This document shows, piece by piece, positions 1 through 6,638 of a DNA stretch of 27,944 nucleotides. Below the pieces are notes generated by a model. The model had not been told where the DNA came from. It saw nothing but the letters and a program-made list of their open reading frames with translations, and searched no databases. A program made the translations under genes and the position numbers. This DNA is from Armatimonadaceae bacterium. GTDB taxonomy: Bacteria; Armatimonadota; Armatimonadia; Armatimonadales; Armatimonadaceae. Where the stretch lies: the NCBI GenBank assembly GCA_030446525.1, contig JAUJNC010000054.1, positions 1 through 27,944 on the forward strand, written 5' to 3'. How positions within the stretch are numbered: the stretch's first letter is position 1; each line of letters starts with the position of its first letter.

Positions 1-134
1 CGCGCCACCGGCTCCCGCTCCAGCCGGCGCCGCAGCAGGGCGGAGAAGCGCCCCGCCGCTTCCATGGGGACCGGCGCCCGCGGGTCGCGCCGCAGGTCTT
101 CCGTGCGGCACCCGAGGGCGTGGGCCAACAACAA
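1..134 (-). CDS. prmC: N-terminal fragment of PrmC (HemK)-like glutamine methyltransferase, partial at window edge
   Basis: PrmC methylates the glutamine of the GGQ motif in peptide-chain release factors in the cytoplasm. Read on the minus strand, the frame gives LLLAHALGCRTEDL followed by a proline-containing turn, then GRFSALLRRRLEREPVA. This is the pattern of the PrmC N-terminal helical domain, just before the methyltransferase domain (family pattern: LLLAH.LG ... F..L...R...EP.AYI). The first ~20 residues expected of PrmC are absent. Instead the frame emerges from the end of the DUF4091-type gene around position 135-140, in a different frame from that gene. The catalytic NPPY region would lie outside the window. 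Identification rests on about 44 residues, so it is a family-level call. It may be a genuine fusion scar or an assembly join. Confidence 0.55.
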   Translation of the reverse strand, partial: MLLAHALGCRTEDLRRDPRAPVPMEAAGRFSALLRRRLEREPVA

Positions 135-1288
135 TCCGGATGGGGGGCATGGGTGACGAACAGGGGAAGGGCCTTGCCCGGACCGTGGTTTCTGTGGTTC
201 CGCTCGCCGACGGACTTGATCAGGGCGAAGCGCTCGGGCGGCGGCTCGTCGGTGATATACAGGAAGGTGACCGCTTCCGGCTTGACGCCCTTGAGCCACG
301 TCATGAACCGGTCGGCCGTCTGCCAGGCCTGCTCACCCTGCCACTGCGGGCCGATGCCGTAGAAGCTGGCGGGCACGATGGAGTAGCCGATGCCTTCTCC
401 CGGCCCGCTGTAGCCGCGGCCGGGACGGAACGCCGCGCCGGTGAGAAGGTCCAGATCGCCCGGGCCCGCGTCGGGGCCATAAGCGCGCGTGAATTCTACC
501 CGGTGCCGGTGCGCCAGGCGGTGGTAGCGCGCGACCAGTTCCTTATCTGCGCTGCCGTGGCGGCGCCCGACCGCCGGCTCGTCGAAGCAGATCATCGCAT
601 GAAAGTGGTTCTCGTCGGGCAGCGTGAAGTCGAAGACCCGCAACGCGACCGGGATCTCTTTGGCGGTCTTGCCGCCTTCGCGGACCCGGAGCGTGCCCTG
701 GTAGGTGCCGGCGGGCGTGCCGTCCTTGGGGATGTAGATGTCGAACCACACGCCCTGGTTCTGGCTCGCGCCGATGTCGAACGGGCCACCGCCGCGGCCC
801 TTTGTGGCGTTGAACGGCACCAGCGCGTCGGGTATCCAGCCGGTCATGTTCTGGGGGCGGGCCTGCGGATGATAGAACCAGCCGGGGGGGGAGGGATTGT
901 CGATGTGCAGGTAGTGCTGCGTGAAGCGCTCGATCTGCCGGTCGCGCGTGTGCGCGGGGTCGGCGCCCTCGGGGCGGAAGAGCAGCCGCTTGCCGCTTGA
1001 GCGGTGCACCAGTTCGTCCAGCACGACGTCCACCTCCCGGGCGCCGCCTTCACCGGCCTGGAGGATGATCTGGAAGGCGACGACCTCGTTGCGTCCGCCG
1101 AAAAGCGAGATGCGCTGCCCGTCCCAGGCGGAGTTCTTGCGCCGGTTCGGGTTGGAAAGGTCCTCGCGGTGGATCTTCTCGCCGTCGTTGACCGCCCAGA
1201 TGTCCACAAGGCCGCCCGCGCGGGCGGGTGCGACGCCGAGAAAAACGACGGCGAGGATCGCGAGAGAAGCAAGCGTATAAATCGGCAT
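135..1288 (-). CDS. Secreted GH123/DUF4091-type protein, 3' end replaced
   Basis: A probable exported carbohydrate-active protein of the glycoside hydrolase 123 / DUF4091 type. I read this gene directly from the reverse complement. An AGGAGGTT ribosome site at 1293-1300 precedes ATG at 1288. The N-terminus is a signal peptide (MPIYTLASLAILAVVFLGV, then APARA as a likely cleavage site). A beta-sandwich-like stretch follows (WDGQRISLFGGRNEVVAFQI, then PAGTYQGTLRV), then a barrel-like part with TFLYITDEPP, the region where acidic catalytic residues lie in this family. The frame stays open through ALPLFVTHAPHP and then turns into low-quality sequence at about 140, where the prmC-like frame begins. 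About 380 residues are present, so the C-terminal third of a normal protein is missing. Activity is unlikely if the junction is real. The substrate is unknown. Confidence 0.75.
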
Positions 1289-1412
1289 AAACAACCTCCT
1301 GACTACACCAGAGTGCGCGAGCGGCGGTAGTCCCTAAACAAAGCCGCCAACGTCCACGGCAGTACCGTTAACCCTCCGATCGCGCAATTCGTCCGCCAAG
1401 CCGAATTCGAAG

Positions 1413-1429
1413 GCAGACAGTCTGTCTGC
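1413..1429. promoter_or_regulatory. Perfect 8-bp inverted repeat upstream of the DUF4091-type gene
   Basis: GCAGACAG and CTGTCTGC are exact reverse complements separated by one base. The site lies about 125 bp upstream of the start of the minus-strand secreted protein gene. The rest of 1301-1518 shows no gene. This is operator-like geometry. A regulator cannot be named, and the distance from the start codon is long for a simple repressor site. Confidence 0.35.
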
Positions 1430-1518
1430 GCTGAAGGATGCATCGCAAGAGCCGCTTGCGCAGCATATCCTGTGTCGCTATGGGACCGCTGGGCCAAGCC
1501 GGGAAGGCCATATAATTA

Positions 1519-1615
1519 GGGTTGTGGTGCAATAGGTTTTTGCTACCAGATGTTGTGTCTCAGCAACGTCATGAGACCGTAGATATAGTAGGAAAACCCA
1601 ATTACACCACAACTC
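1519..1615. mobile_element. 97-bp MITE-like unit with IS6-like inverted repeats
   Basis: The left end reads GGGTTGTGGTGCAATAGG and the right end, reverse complemented, reads GAGTTGTGGTGTAATTGG, with TTTT continuing on both sides. These are imperfect inverted repeats of about 22 bp. The start GGTTGTGGTGCAA resembles IS6-family ends (GGTTCTGTTGCAAA in well-known members), and an IS6 transposase fragment lies 150 bp downstream. There is no coding capacity. It may be a miniature derivative of the IS6-type element, or two element ends brought together by recombination. Confidence 0.45.
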
Positions 1616-1764
1616 TATTGCAGATAGCCGGTGGTTCTCCCGATCGTTCGATGAAGCGACCGCATCGTCTTTTCATCAGGGTGGGTGGCACTTCCTTGCT
1701 GTGGGTATTGCTAGATAAACCCTGGCTGGCAGGCAGGCTTGTAGCGAAGGCGAATACTGAGGCC

Positions 1765-1852
1765 ATGAACGCCTCTACTTCCGTCATCTCCTACGCGGTC
1801 TGGCTCTACTACCGATTCACCTTCAGCTATCGAGACGTGGAAGAGATGCCGG
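1765..1852 (+). pseudogene. IS6-family transposase N-terminal remnant
   Basis: About 29 codons from ATG at 1765 read VISYAVWLYYRFTFSYRDVEEM. This matches the start of IS6-family transposases (EII.YAVWLY.RF.LS.RDVEEMLAERG). The frame then leaves the family consensus after EEM and stops at 1876-1878, inside the left end of the IS982 element. The DDE catalytic domain is entirely missing. This is a dead fragment. Confidence 0.7.
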
Positions 1853-2144
1853 CTTACAATCTATACTCCAAAACGTAATGTGCAACTCTTTTTGAAGTAA
1901 TCCACCGGGCGCTTATCCTGTACAATAGCGGACGACTAAACCACGCTATACCAGGAGGAGCCACCCGATGGATCGAGATGATTTTATCATCACTGTCTAC
2001 TGTTTGGTTGTCGAGCACTGCCAACACATCAAAGAAAAGTACCCGCTGCGGCGTGGCGGCTTCGCACCCGCCCTTACCGACGAGGAAGTGATCACCATGG
2101 AAATCTGGGCTATGGATTTGGGCGCGTTGTGCCGATAGTTCCGT

Positions 2145-2411
2145 ATGGTCACTCTCTCCTGCCCGCACTGCGGCAACCGCAAAGACGTTATCAAGTTCGG
2201 CACCAACCGCTCCGGCACGCACTGCCGCTGTCACGGCTGCAAGAAGACCTTCACGCTCAACCCCAAGAGCCGCGCCCTCATCGCCGGAAAAGGAGCAGCA
2301 GATCTGCCAGGCGCTGCGGGGGAGCGCACTTCCCAACGTGGCATCGCCCGCACGCTCCAGGTGGGCCGGCAGAGCATCCGGGCCGTGCGTAAAAAAACGC
2401 CGCCCGTGTAG
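2145..2411 (+). CDS. insA: IS1-family InsA (zinc-finger DNA-binding protein), frameshifted in the middle
   Basis: InsA binds IS1 ends and represses transposition; fused to InsB by frameshifting it forms the transposase. The N-terminus carries a four-cysteine zinc finger (CPHCG, then CRCHGCKKTF). The C-terminal part, SQRGIARTLQVGRQSIRAV, is the helix-turn-helix. Between them the frame reads GKGAADLPGAAGE, while the neighbouring frame gives the family-like KEQQICQALR. Two compensating indels are therefore present, near 2285 and 2325. The ORF ends with RKKTPPV just after a run of seven A and a C at 2391-2398, the site of programmed frameshifting in IS1. Confidence 0.75.
   Translation: MVTLSCPHCGNRKDVIKFGTNRSGTHCRCHGCKKTFTLNPKSRALIAGKGAADLPGAAGERTSQRGIARTLQVGRQSIRAVRKKTPPV
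2391..2398 (+). promoter_or_regulatory. Programmed -1 ribosomal frameshift site of the IS1-family element
   Basis: A7C overlaps the end of insA. In the InsA frame it reads AAA AAA ACG and a stop follows four codons later. A -1 slip gives KKNAARVEAKFQQQGI, which continues without a stop into the InsB-like frame (DAIEIEELC, then LWLWTAVSRQ). The well-studied IS1 uses an A6C heptamer at the same place to make InsAB'. The position, heptamer and downstream frame all agree. Confidence 0.8.
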
Positions 2412-2890
2412 AAGCCAAGTTCCAGCAGCAGGGCATCACGAGTGTGCCCGCACCGCAGGGCGACGCTATCGAGATCGAGGAACTCTGTATCCGGGTGTCT
2501 GCCAGCCTGTGGCTGTGGACGGCGGTGTCTCGTCAGGTCCGGCAGGTGGTCGGCTTTGTCATCGGCGATGTCACGCTTGCGCGGACAGGACCGCACCGAC
2601 CCGATGCTGAGACTGGTCTGGTCGGACGTGCCCGAAGATTACCGGGACAAGCCGGTCACACCGACTACTTGGGCGCCTATGGCCGCTTCTTTGCAGAAGG
2701 GCAGCATCACCCCTGTGATAAAGGCTCTGGTCAGACGAGCCAGGTCGAAGGTCTCCATACCAAGCGGCGCCCGCGCCCATCCGGTCTGGTACGCCCCCTC
2801 GTGCGGCGTGCATCGCAAGCGCGAGGACGACCTGATCGAGTGTTTCTTGCTGCTGGTAGAGGAGCACAACCCAGCAGGCCGCCAAGGGCT
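2396..2890 (+). pseudogene. insB: IS1-family InsB' DDE transposase domain, frameshifted
   Basis: This is the catalytic half of IS1 transposase. The frame entered by -1 slippage gives EIEELC, LWLWTAVSRQVRQVVGFVIGD (first acidic region), then YLGAYGRFFAEGQHHP and KGSGQTSQVEGLHTK. Two segments, VWSDVPEDYRDKPV (about 2613-2655) and CGVHRKREDDLIECFLLLVEE (about 2807-2870), are in another frame. At least three indels therefore interrupt it. Key motifs are still legible, including the WTAVSRQ.RQ.VGF block and the GQTS..E..N-type block. It is non-functional as written. Confidence 0.7.
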
Positions 2891-3732
2891 GGGAGCGCCG
2901 GCAGAACCAGGCAAGCATAGCAACGCAGCTAAATCCATAGCCGAAATCTGCGGCGAATACTTCAAGCTAAGCAGCGACAAGGACATCTTCGCTCTGCGTG
3001 CGCACGATGCACCCTTCTTCCCCCACCTGCGCGAGCGCACACTCTTTGTGCGCCAGGCCGCCAACCTGTCCCACGTCAAAGCCGCCCTACAGCATCACCT
3101 CACCCTCGTCAGCGGGCAAGCCGATGACCGCGTGCAGGTGATTGACACGCTGCCGCTGCCGGTGCACCTACACGCGCAGCGCCCGTGACCGCTGCTTCAA
3201 GCCCTTTGCCGACTATGGGCACTGCGCGGCCAAGATCTGGACTACTACGGCTTCAAACTGGGCCTGCGCATTTGGCGTGCGGGCATGATCACGCACTTTC
3301 CGCTGTTTTGGGCGCGCCCGCACGATATCCACCTTTGGACGATCTGGTGGAGGATTTTGCCGGACGCCCGGCGGATCGCGCTTCATCGACGCCGTTCGGC
3401 ACTGTGCTTGCCGTGCGCCATGACGTTCTGGTAGTCACGGGCCGCAAGAAAGGGATGAAGGCGGCTCTGCTGTGTAGCGCACTGCCTGACTCGGTGCGCC
3501 GTGCCTGCGCCAAGTGGCGCAAGCTGGTGGAAACGGTGGGTGCGCACCTTTGGGAGCGTTTTTGTGTGGCACGGATTCGGGTGCATGATCTTTGGCATTA
3601 TGAGCATCGTCTGGTCAGGAAGGTGCTGTCCCACACGGTAGCCGTGTTTCTGAACCTGCAGATGGGCCGGCCGCCTCTGGATTTAGACGGGTTGGTCAGC
3701 GCCTGAGCACAAAAAAGAGTTGCACATTACGT

Positions 3733-4275
3733 TACCTACGTGTGGACAGGCCAAGGCTGGCTGTATCTGGCTGTGGGGATTCGTTTTCCCGCCGGATCGT
3801 GGGCTGGTCTACGCCAGCGCGAACGTGGTCCCTGCAGCCCTCGCGCTCGGCAAGGAGGTGGTGCTCGATGCCCTCTGCATGGCGCTGTTGCAGCGGCGTC
3901 CCGGTCCGGGCCTTGTGCACCATAGCGACCGGGTAGTCAGTACGCCAGCGCAGCATTTCAGGACGCGCTCCATGCGGCAGGGTTGGTGTGCAGCAGGAGC
4001 CGGCGCGGCAACTGCTTTGACAATGCCGTGGTCGAGAGCTTCGGGACGCTCAAGGTCGAGTTGGTGCATCGCTGTCGGTTCGCTACGCAGGATCAAGCAA
4101 GACGGGAGATCTTCGAATACATCGAGGTCTGGTACAATCGGCAGCGCCGTCATTGGCGCCTTGGCTATCTCAGCCCCGCCGAGTTCGAGCAACGACACCT
4201 CTGAGCGTGCTCTGCGCGCCCGCACCGGCGATGTCTATGGCAGCTTAACTGGATGTCCGTTAATGCCGGGAAAGG
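3733..4275 (+). mobile_element. IS3-family fragment A (3' part of element)
   Basis: Begins directly at the right end of the IS982 element, in the middle of an IS3 OrfB gene. It ends after the OrfB stop with CTGGATGTCCGTTAATGCC, a typical IS3-like right-end sequence. The left end, orfA and the first half of orfB are absent. Confidence 0.6.
3735..4204 (+). pseudogene. IS3-family OrfB transposase C-terminal remnant (A)
   Basis: Consecutive segments in different frames give TYVWTGQGWLYLAV (first Asp region of the rve/DDE domain), SFSRRIVGW, EVVLDALCMALLQRRPGPGLVHHSDR, then FDNAVVESFGTLKVELVH with the catalytic Glu. The end is WYNRQRRHWRLGYLSPAEFE and TGA at 4202-4204. The rearranged order of frames (near 3782, 3815, 3945 and 3980) shows several indels. 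The final 74 codons, from 3983, are continuous. Confidence 0.75.
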
Positions 4276-4706
4276 TCAGCATCTGTCCCGAGACATCGAC
4301 ACGCGCGCCTGACCGGGCCACTCTAGAGATGGCCCTGGGGCGCCGCCAGCCACCTGCGGGCCTGATCCATCACTGGGGCCGCGGCGTTCAGTACGCCAGT
4401 GCCGAGTACGTGCTGCGCCTGGAGCGGGCTGGGGGCACTGCCGCGCATGCGCCAAGGGCAACCCCTATGACAATGCCAAGGCGGAGAGTTTCTTCAAAAA
4501 CGCTTAAGCGGGAGGAGGTTTACCTCAAGGATTATCAGAACTATCGTGAAGCCCAAGAGAACATCGGCCCCTTTATCGAAGCCGTTTACAACCAGAAGCG
4601 GCTCCATTCCAGGCTGGCTACCGGTCGCCTGCGGAGTTTGAGGCTGCTTATGTCCAATTAGCGGCCGGGCTTGCTTGAAGCCGTGTCCGGTAAAAGGGGT
4701 CTACCC
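4276..4706 (+). mobile_element. IS3-family fragment B (different subgroup, 3' part)
   Basis: A second, unrelated IS3-type OrfB tail joins fragment A at about 4276 with no left end or orfA. It ends shortly after its stop with TGTCCGGTAAAAGGGGTCTA, parallel in form to the TGTCCGTTAATGCCGGG end of fragment A. The junction with the IS1182-like remnant is at about 4706. Confidence 0.6.
4285..4678 (+). pseudogene. IS3-family OrfB transposase C-terminal remnant (B)
   Basis: The reading is ATLEMALGRRQPPAGLIHH (4314-4370), GVQYASAEYVLRLE, then in another frame KGNPYDNAKAESFFK with the conserved Asn-Ala-x-x-Glu. A shift back gives TLKREEVYLKDYQNYREAQ and GPFIEAVYNQKRLHSRL. A last shift gives GYRSPAEFEAAYVQLAAGLA and TGA at 4676-4678. 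The sequence differs clearly from fragment A, so it is not a duplicate. Inactive. Confidence 0.75.
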
Positions 4707-4925
4707 AGGTGGCTACCGTAGCATGCACGTTGGTAATCAGGGCGTGCCGCGTCCGGATCGCAGGTCTCGCTCACACGCACTTTGTAGCCGGTCCAGGCGG
4801 TGTCTCGTTTGGTGCTATGGCGCGCCTCGGTGTCATAGGGCGACTCAATGGCGGTGGCGGCGCGGGATAGGTCGGGGCCGGCACGCCAGGTCGCCTTCCC
4901 CTCAGCGGTGCGCTCGCGGTTCGGG
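4707..4925 (-). pseudogene. IS1182-family transposase internal remnant
   Basis: The reverse complement gives AIESPYDTEARHSTKRDTAW, then TGYKVRVSETCD, then after a frameshift ITNVHATVAT. This is the central block of IS1182-type transposases (SPYDP.AR..TKR...W.GYKVHLTETC, then LITNV.T). Both ends are cut: on the left by IS3 fragment B and on the right by a beta-helix protein fragment. No inverted repeats are left. Confidence 0.7.
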
Positions 4926-5226
4926 CATTCACTCCTTCAAGAGCCACCAGGTGGACATCATCAACAACACAGCGTATCTCAACGGCGCCCCGCCGGAACT
5001 CAAGTGGGGGCAGATCTTCCTGCAAAGAACCGATGATGCGCGCATGATCAATAATGTGCTGGTGGTGCGCGACGGCCAGCCGGTGAACACGGTCGGCGCC
5101 GACATCAGCGACAAGGGCAACACCCATATCCTGCGCGCCCACAACCTCTATTTCGGCGGCGGCACGCCACCCATCATGGGAACGGAGGACGTAATAGCGG
5201 AACCGCGATTCGTCAACGCTTCCCTA
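4921..5226 (+). pseudogene. Parallel beta-helix repeat protein, internal fragment
   Basis: The frame reads GIHSFKSHQVDIINNTAYLN, then ARMINNVLVVRDGQ, HNLYFGGG and EPRFVNASL. These are the N-N-T/V-type rungs and the terminal EPRFVN signature of secreted right-handed parallel beta-helix (pectate-lyase-like) proteins. The 5' end is lost at the IS1182 junction. The 3' end is cut by the IS5 element at TCCCTA (5221-5226), after which the frame stops at 5248-5250 within the element. It is a remnant of an exported, probably polysaccharide-related protein. Confidence 0.7.
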
Positions 5227-6087
5227 GAGCCTGTTATGGACTGGTTGTGAGAAACGGTAGGCACCTGTGCAACATTAGGCAGACGAAGACCAGAAAATGC
5301 AACCCCGCGACGGTCTCGGGCAGGCGCTCGTAGTCTCGGCAAAGGCGTCGGAAACGGGCCGCCCAGGCGAAGGAGCGTTCCACCACCCACCGGCGCGGCA
5401 ACAGCACGAAGCCGCGTCTGGCTTGCGTGTGCTTGACCACCTCCAGCCGGATGCCTCCTTCCTCGGCCGCCGCCTCCGGCTCGGGACCGGTGTAGCCCTG
5501 ATCCACCAAGGCGACCTCGACCCGCTCCCCGGTCACTTCCTGTACTCGCTCGGCGAGTTCCTCCACCTGATCGCGCTCCTGCTCGTTGGCGGGCGTGACC
5601 AGAAGCGCCAGCAGATGCCCCAGGGTATCCACGGCCCTGTGCACCTTGCTGCCTTTGTTTTTCTTGTGCCCGTCAAAGCCGGCTCTGCCACCACTCTCCG
5701 GGCGTGGACGGCAGCGTGCGCCCGTCCAAGATCACAGCCGACGGCTCTTTGTTGCGCCCTGCCGCCAGGCGCAGCAGCGCCCGCAGGTCATGGACCGTCC
5801 TCTCGAAGCATCCCGTCTGGATCCAGCGCTGGGTCTGCTGGTAGACGGCTGGCCAGGGCGGGAAGTTGGTGGGCAAGAGCCGCCAGGGCGCGCCTGCGCT
5901 GGCTCGCGCGCAGGGCGTTGAAGGCTTCCGAAGTTCATGCCTCCTTTGGCCGGCATTTTCGGGCAGGATGCTCAGGTAGGGGGCGACGAAGGCCCATTGG
6001 TCATCGGAAACATCGGTCGGGTAGGGTTTGCGGATGGACATACATACAAAATACCGCCCGAAGCCCGCACCAGTTCATAACACGCTC
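5227..6087 (-). mobile_element. IS5-family (IS427-like) insertion sequence
   Basis: The 861-bp element is bounded by GAGCCTGTTATGGACTGGT at the left and, reverse complemented, GAGCGTGTTATGAACTGGT at the right (17 of 19 identical). TA lies immediately outside both ends (5225-5226 and 6088-6089), the duplication expected for the IS427 subgroup. CTAG is also shared, so the exact boundary has a small ambiguity. The transposase genes are on the minus strand. Confidence 0.85.
5234..6041 (-). pseudogene. IS5-family transposase (orfA/orfB arrangement) with frameshifts
   Basis: The first part, starting at 6041, is MSIRKPYPTDVSDDQWAFVA, the DUF4096-type N-terminus, and continues to GAPWRLLPTNFPPWPAVYQQ, TVHDLRALLRLA and [10 protein letters not shown] (first catalytic Asp). 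The second part (5644-5234) is [20 protein letters not shown], then [10 protein letters not shown] (second Asp), [19 protein letters not shown] (catalytic Glu), and ends [10 protein letters not shown]. The frame changes near 5645-5680, where IS427 elements normally have an orfA/orfB overlap. An additional shift near 5935 damages RKPSTPCARAS. DDE residues are all visible. It may be inactive only through the indels. Confidence 0.8.
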
Positions 6088-6089
6088 TA

Positions 6090-6182
6090 GAGCTGAAGGG
6101 TCTGGGCGCCCACATCTGGCATGGGATCGACGCGCAGGAGTATATTAATGCGTTGCGCGAGGACCGGGATCCGCGTTCATGA
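6090..6182 (+). pseudogene. C-terminal remnant of an antitoxin preceding the PIN toxin
   Basis: Directly after the IS5 right end the frame reads ELKGLGAHIWHGIDAQEYI, then NALREDRDP and TGA at 6180-6182. The stop overlaps the toxin start as ATGA. A short acidic/basic tail of this type (W.G.DA.EY...LR.ER) is common at the end of small antitoxins placed just before PIN toxins. The DNA-binding N-terminus is gone: upstream of the IS lies a beta-helix fragment that happens to be in frame. Family assignment is by context and C-terminal pattern only. Confidence 0.5.
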
Positions 6183-6625
6183 CGGTAGATGACGCGCTCC
6201 AAGGGGGCACTAAGTTGGGGCTGGACACCGCCCCGTTTATTTACCTTGTGGAGAACAACCCCGCTTATGTGGCCGTCGTCGAGAAGATATTCCGCCGGAT
6301 AGATGCCGGCGCCGTTCAGGGTTTCAGCTCCATCATAACGCTCGCCGAAGTGCTCATCCACCCTAAGCAGCTGGGCGACGCGGCGCTCGAGACGCAGTAC
6401 CGGAACATCCTGCTCTCGGGCAGAAACTTCACGCTGCTGTCTCTGGACACTCTCCTCGCCGACGCAAGCGCCGACCTGCGCGCTCGCTACCGCTTGAGAT
6501 TAGCCGACTCGCTGCAGATCGCCGCCACCCTTTCTGCCGGATGCGAGGCGTTCCTGACCAACGATCGCGGCCTGAAGCGCGTGACCGAGTTGCGAATCCT
6601 TGTCGTGGACGAACTTTCCCTTTAG
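6179..6625 (+). CDS. PIN-domain ribonuclease toxin (VapC-like)
   Basis: A 148-residue PIN nuclease, the toxin class that cleaves RNA with a Mg-binding acidic cluster. Visible acidic positions are in LGLDTAPFIYL (first Asp), TLAEVLIHP (Glu), LRLADSLQIAATL (Asp) and FLTNDRGLKRV (Asp), all in the usual order. The length is normal. The start overlaps the stop of the antitoxin remnant by ATGA, showing the original translational coupling. The gene is intact, but its antitoxin is reduced to about 30 residues by the IS5 event and an IS630 element follows 13 bp after its stop. Its promoter was probably lost, which may be why it is tolerated. Confidence 0.85.
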   Translation: MTVDDALQGGTKLGLDTAPFIYLVENNPAYVAVVEKIFRRIDAGAVQGFSSIITLAEVLIHPKQLGDAALETQYRNILLSGRNFTLLSLDTLLADASADLRARYRLRLADSLQIAATLSAGCEAFLTNDRGLKRVTELRILVVDELSL

Positions 6626-6638
6626 CTCCGGTGACCCT

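Larger units (their letters stand above)
2108..2942 (+). mobile_element. IS1-family insertion sequence inside the IS982 transposase gene
   Basis: The element is 835 bp. Its left end GGCTATGGATTTGGGCGCGTTG and its reverse-complemented right end GGCTATGGATTTAGCTGCGTTG match at 19 of 22 positions. The 8-bp target duplication GAAATCTG is at 2100-2107 and 2943-2950. Removing the element and one repeat restores the IS982 protein across the site (ITME joined to EICGEYF). It carries insA- and insB-type genes. IS1 elements are typically about 770 bp with 8-9 bp duplications, which agrees. Confidence 0.9.
1968..3706 (+). pseudogene. IS982-family transposase, split by IS1 and frameshifted
   Basis: The 5' part starts at ATG 1968 behind an AGGAGGAG ribosome site. 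It encodes MDRDDFIITVYCLVVEH and LRRGGFAPALTDEEVITME, the conserved IS982 N-terminus. It runs into the IS1 left end and stops at 2136-2138. The 3' part resumes at 2943 with EICGEYFKLSSDKDIFA, then LRERTLFVRQAANL, VQVIDTLPLPV, KGMKAALLCSALPDSVRRA and RKLVETV. It ends with LSHTVAVFLNLQ and TGA at 3704-3706. Apart from the IS1 insertion at least three frame changes are needed, near 3165, 3345 and 3385-3400. Joined, the reading is about 300 residues, the usual family length. It cannot produce active transposase as written. Confidence 0.8.
1873..3732 (+). mobile_element. IS982-family insertion sequence, interrupted by an IS1-family element
   Basis: The ends are exact inverted repeats: ACGTAATGTGCAACTCTTTTT at the left (1873-1893), and the same sequence reverse complemented at 3712-3732. 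Inside, one transposase gene runs from 1968 to 3706 and is split by an IS1-family element at 2108-2942. Removing that insert leaves about 1.0 kb, normal for IS982. I see no convincing direct repeat flanking the outer ends (left flank ctccaa, right flank tacct). The left and right flanks also belong to different transposase families, so the junctions have been rearranged since insertion. Confidence 0.8.

Noticed and set aside
140..1000. Long plus-strand open frame of 286 codons
   Set aside because: It is antisense to the DUF4091-type gene, which has a ribosome site, signal peptide and family motifs. The plus frame is low-complexity Arg/Ala/Val typical of GC-rich shadows.
1873..3732. Target-site duplication for the outer IS982 element
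   Set aside because: Flanking bases on the two sides do not match for more than chance length, and the flanks are from different elements.
5297..6148. Plus-strand open frame of 283 codons
   Set aside because: Antisense of the IS5 transposase, with no protein character.
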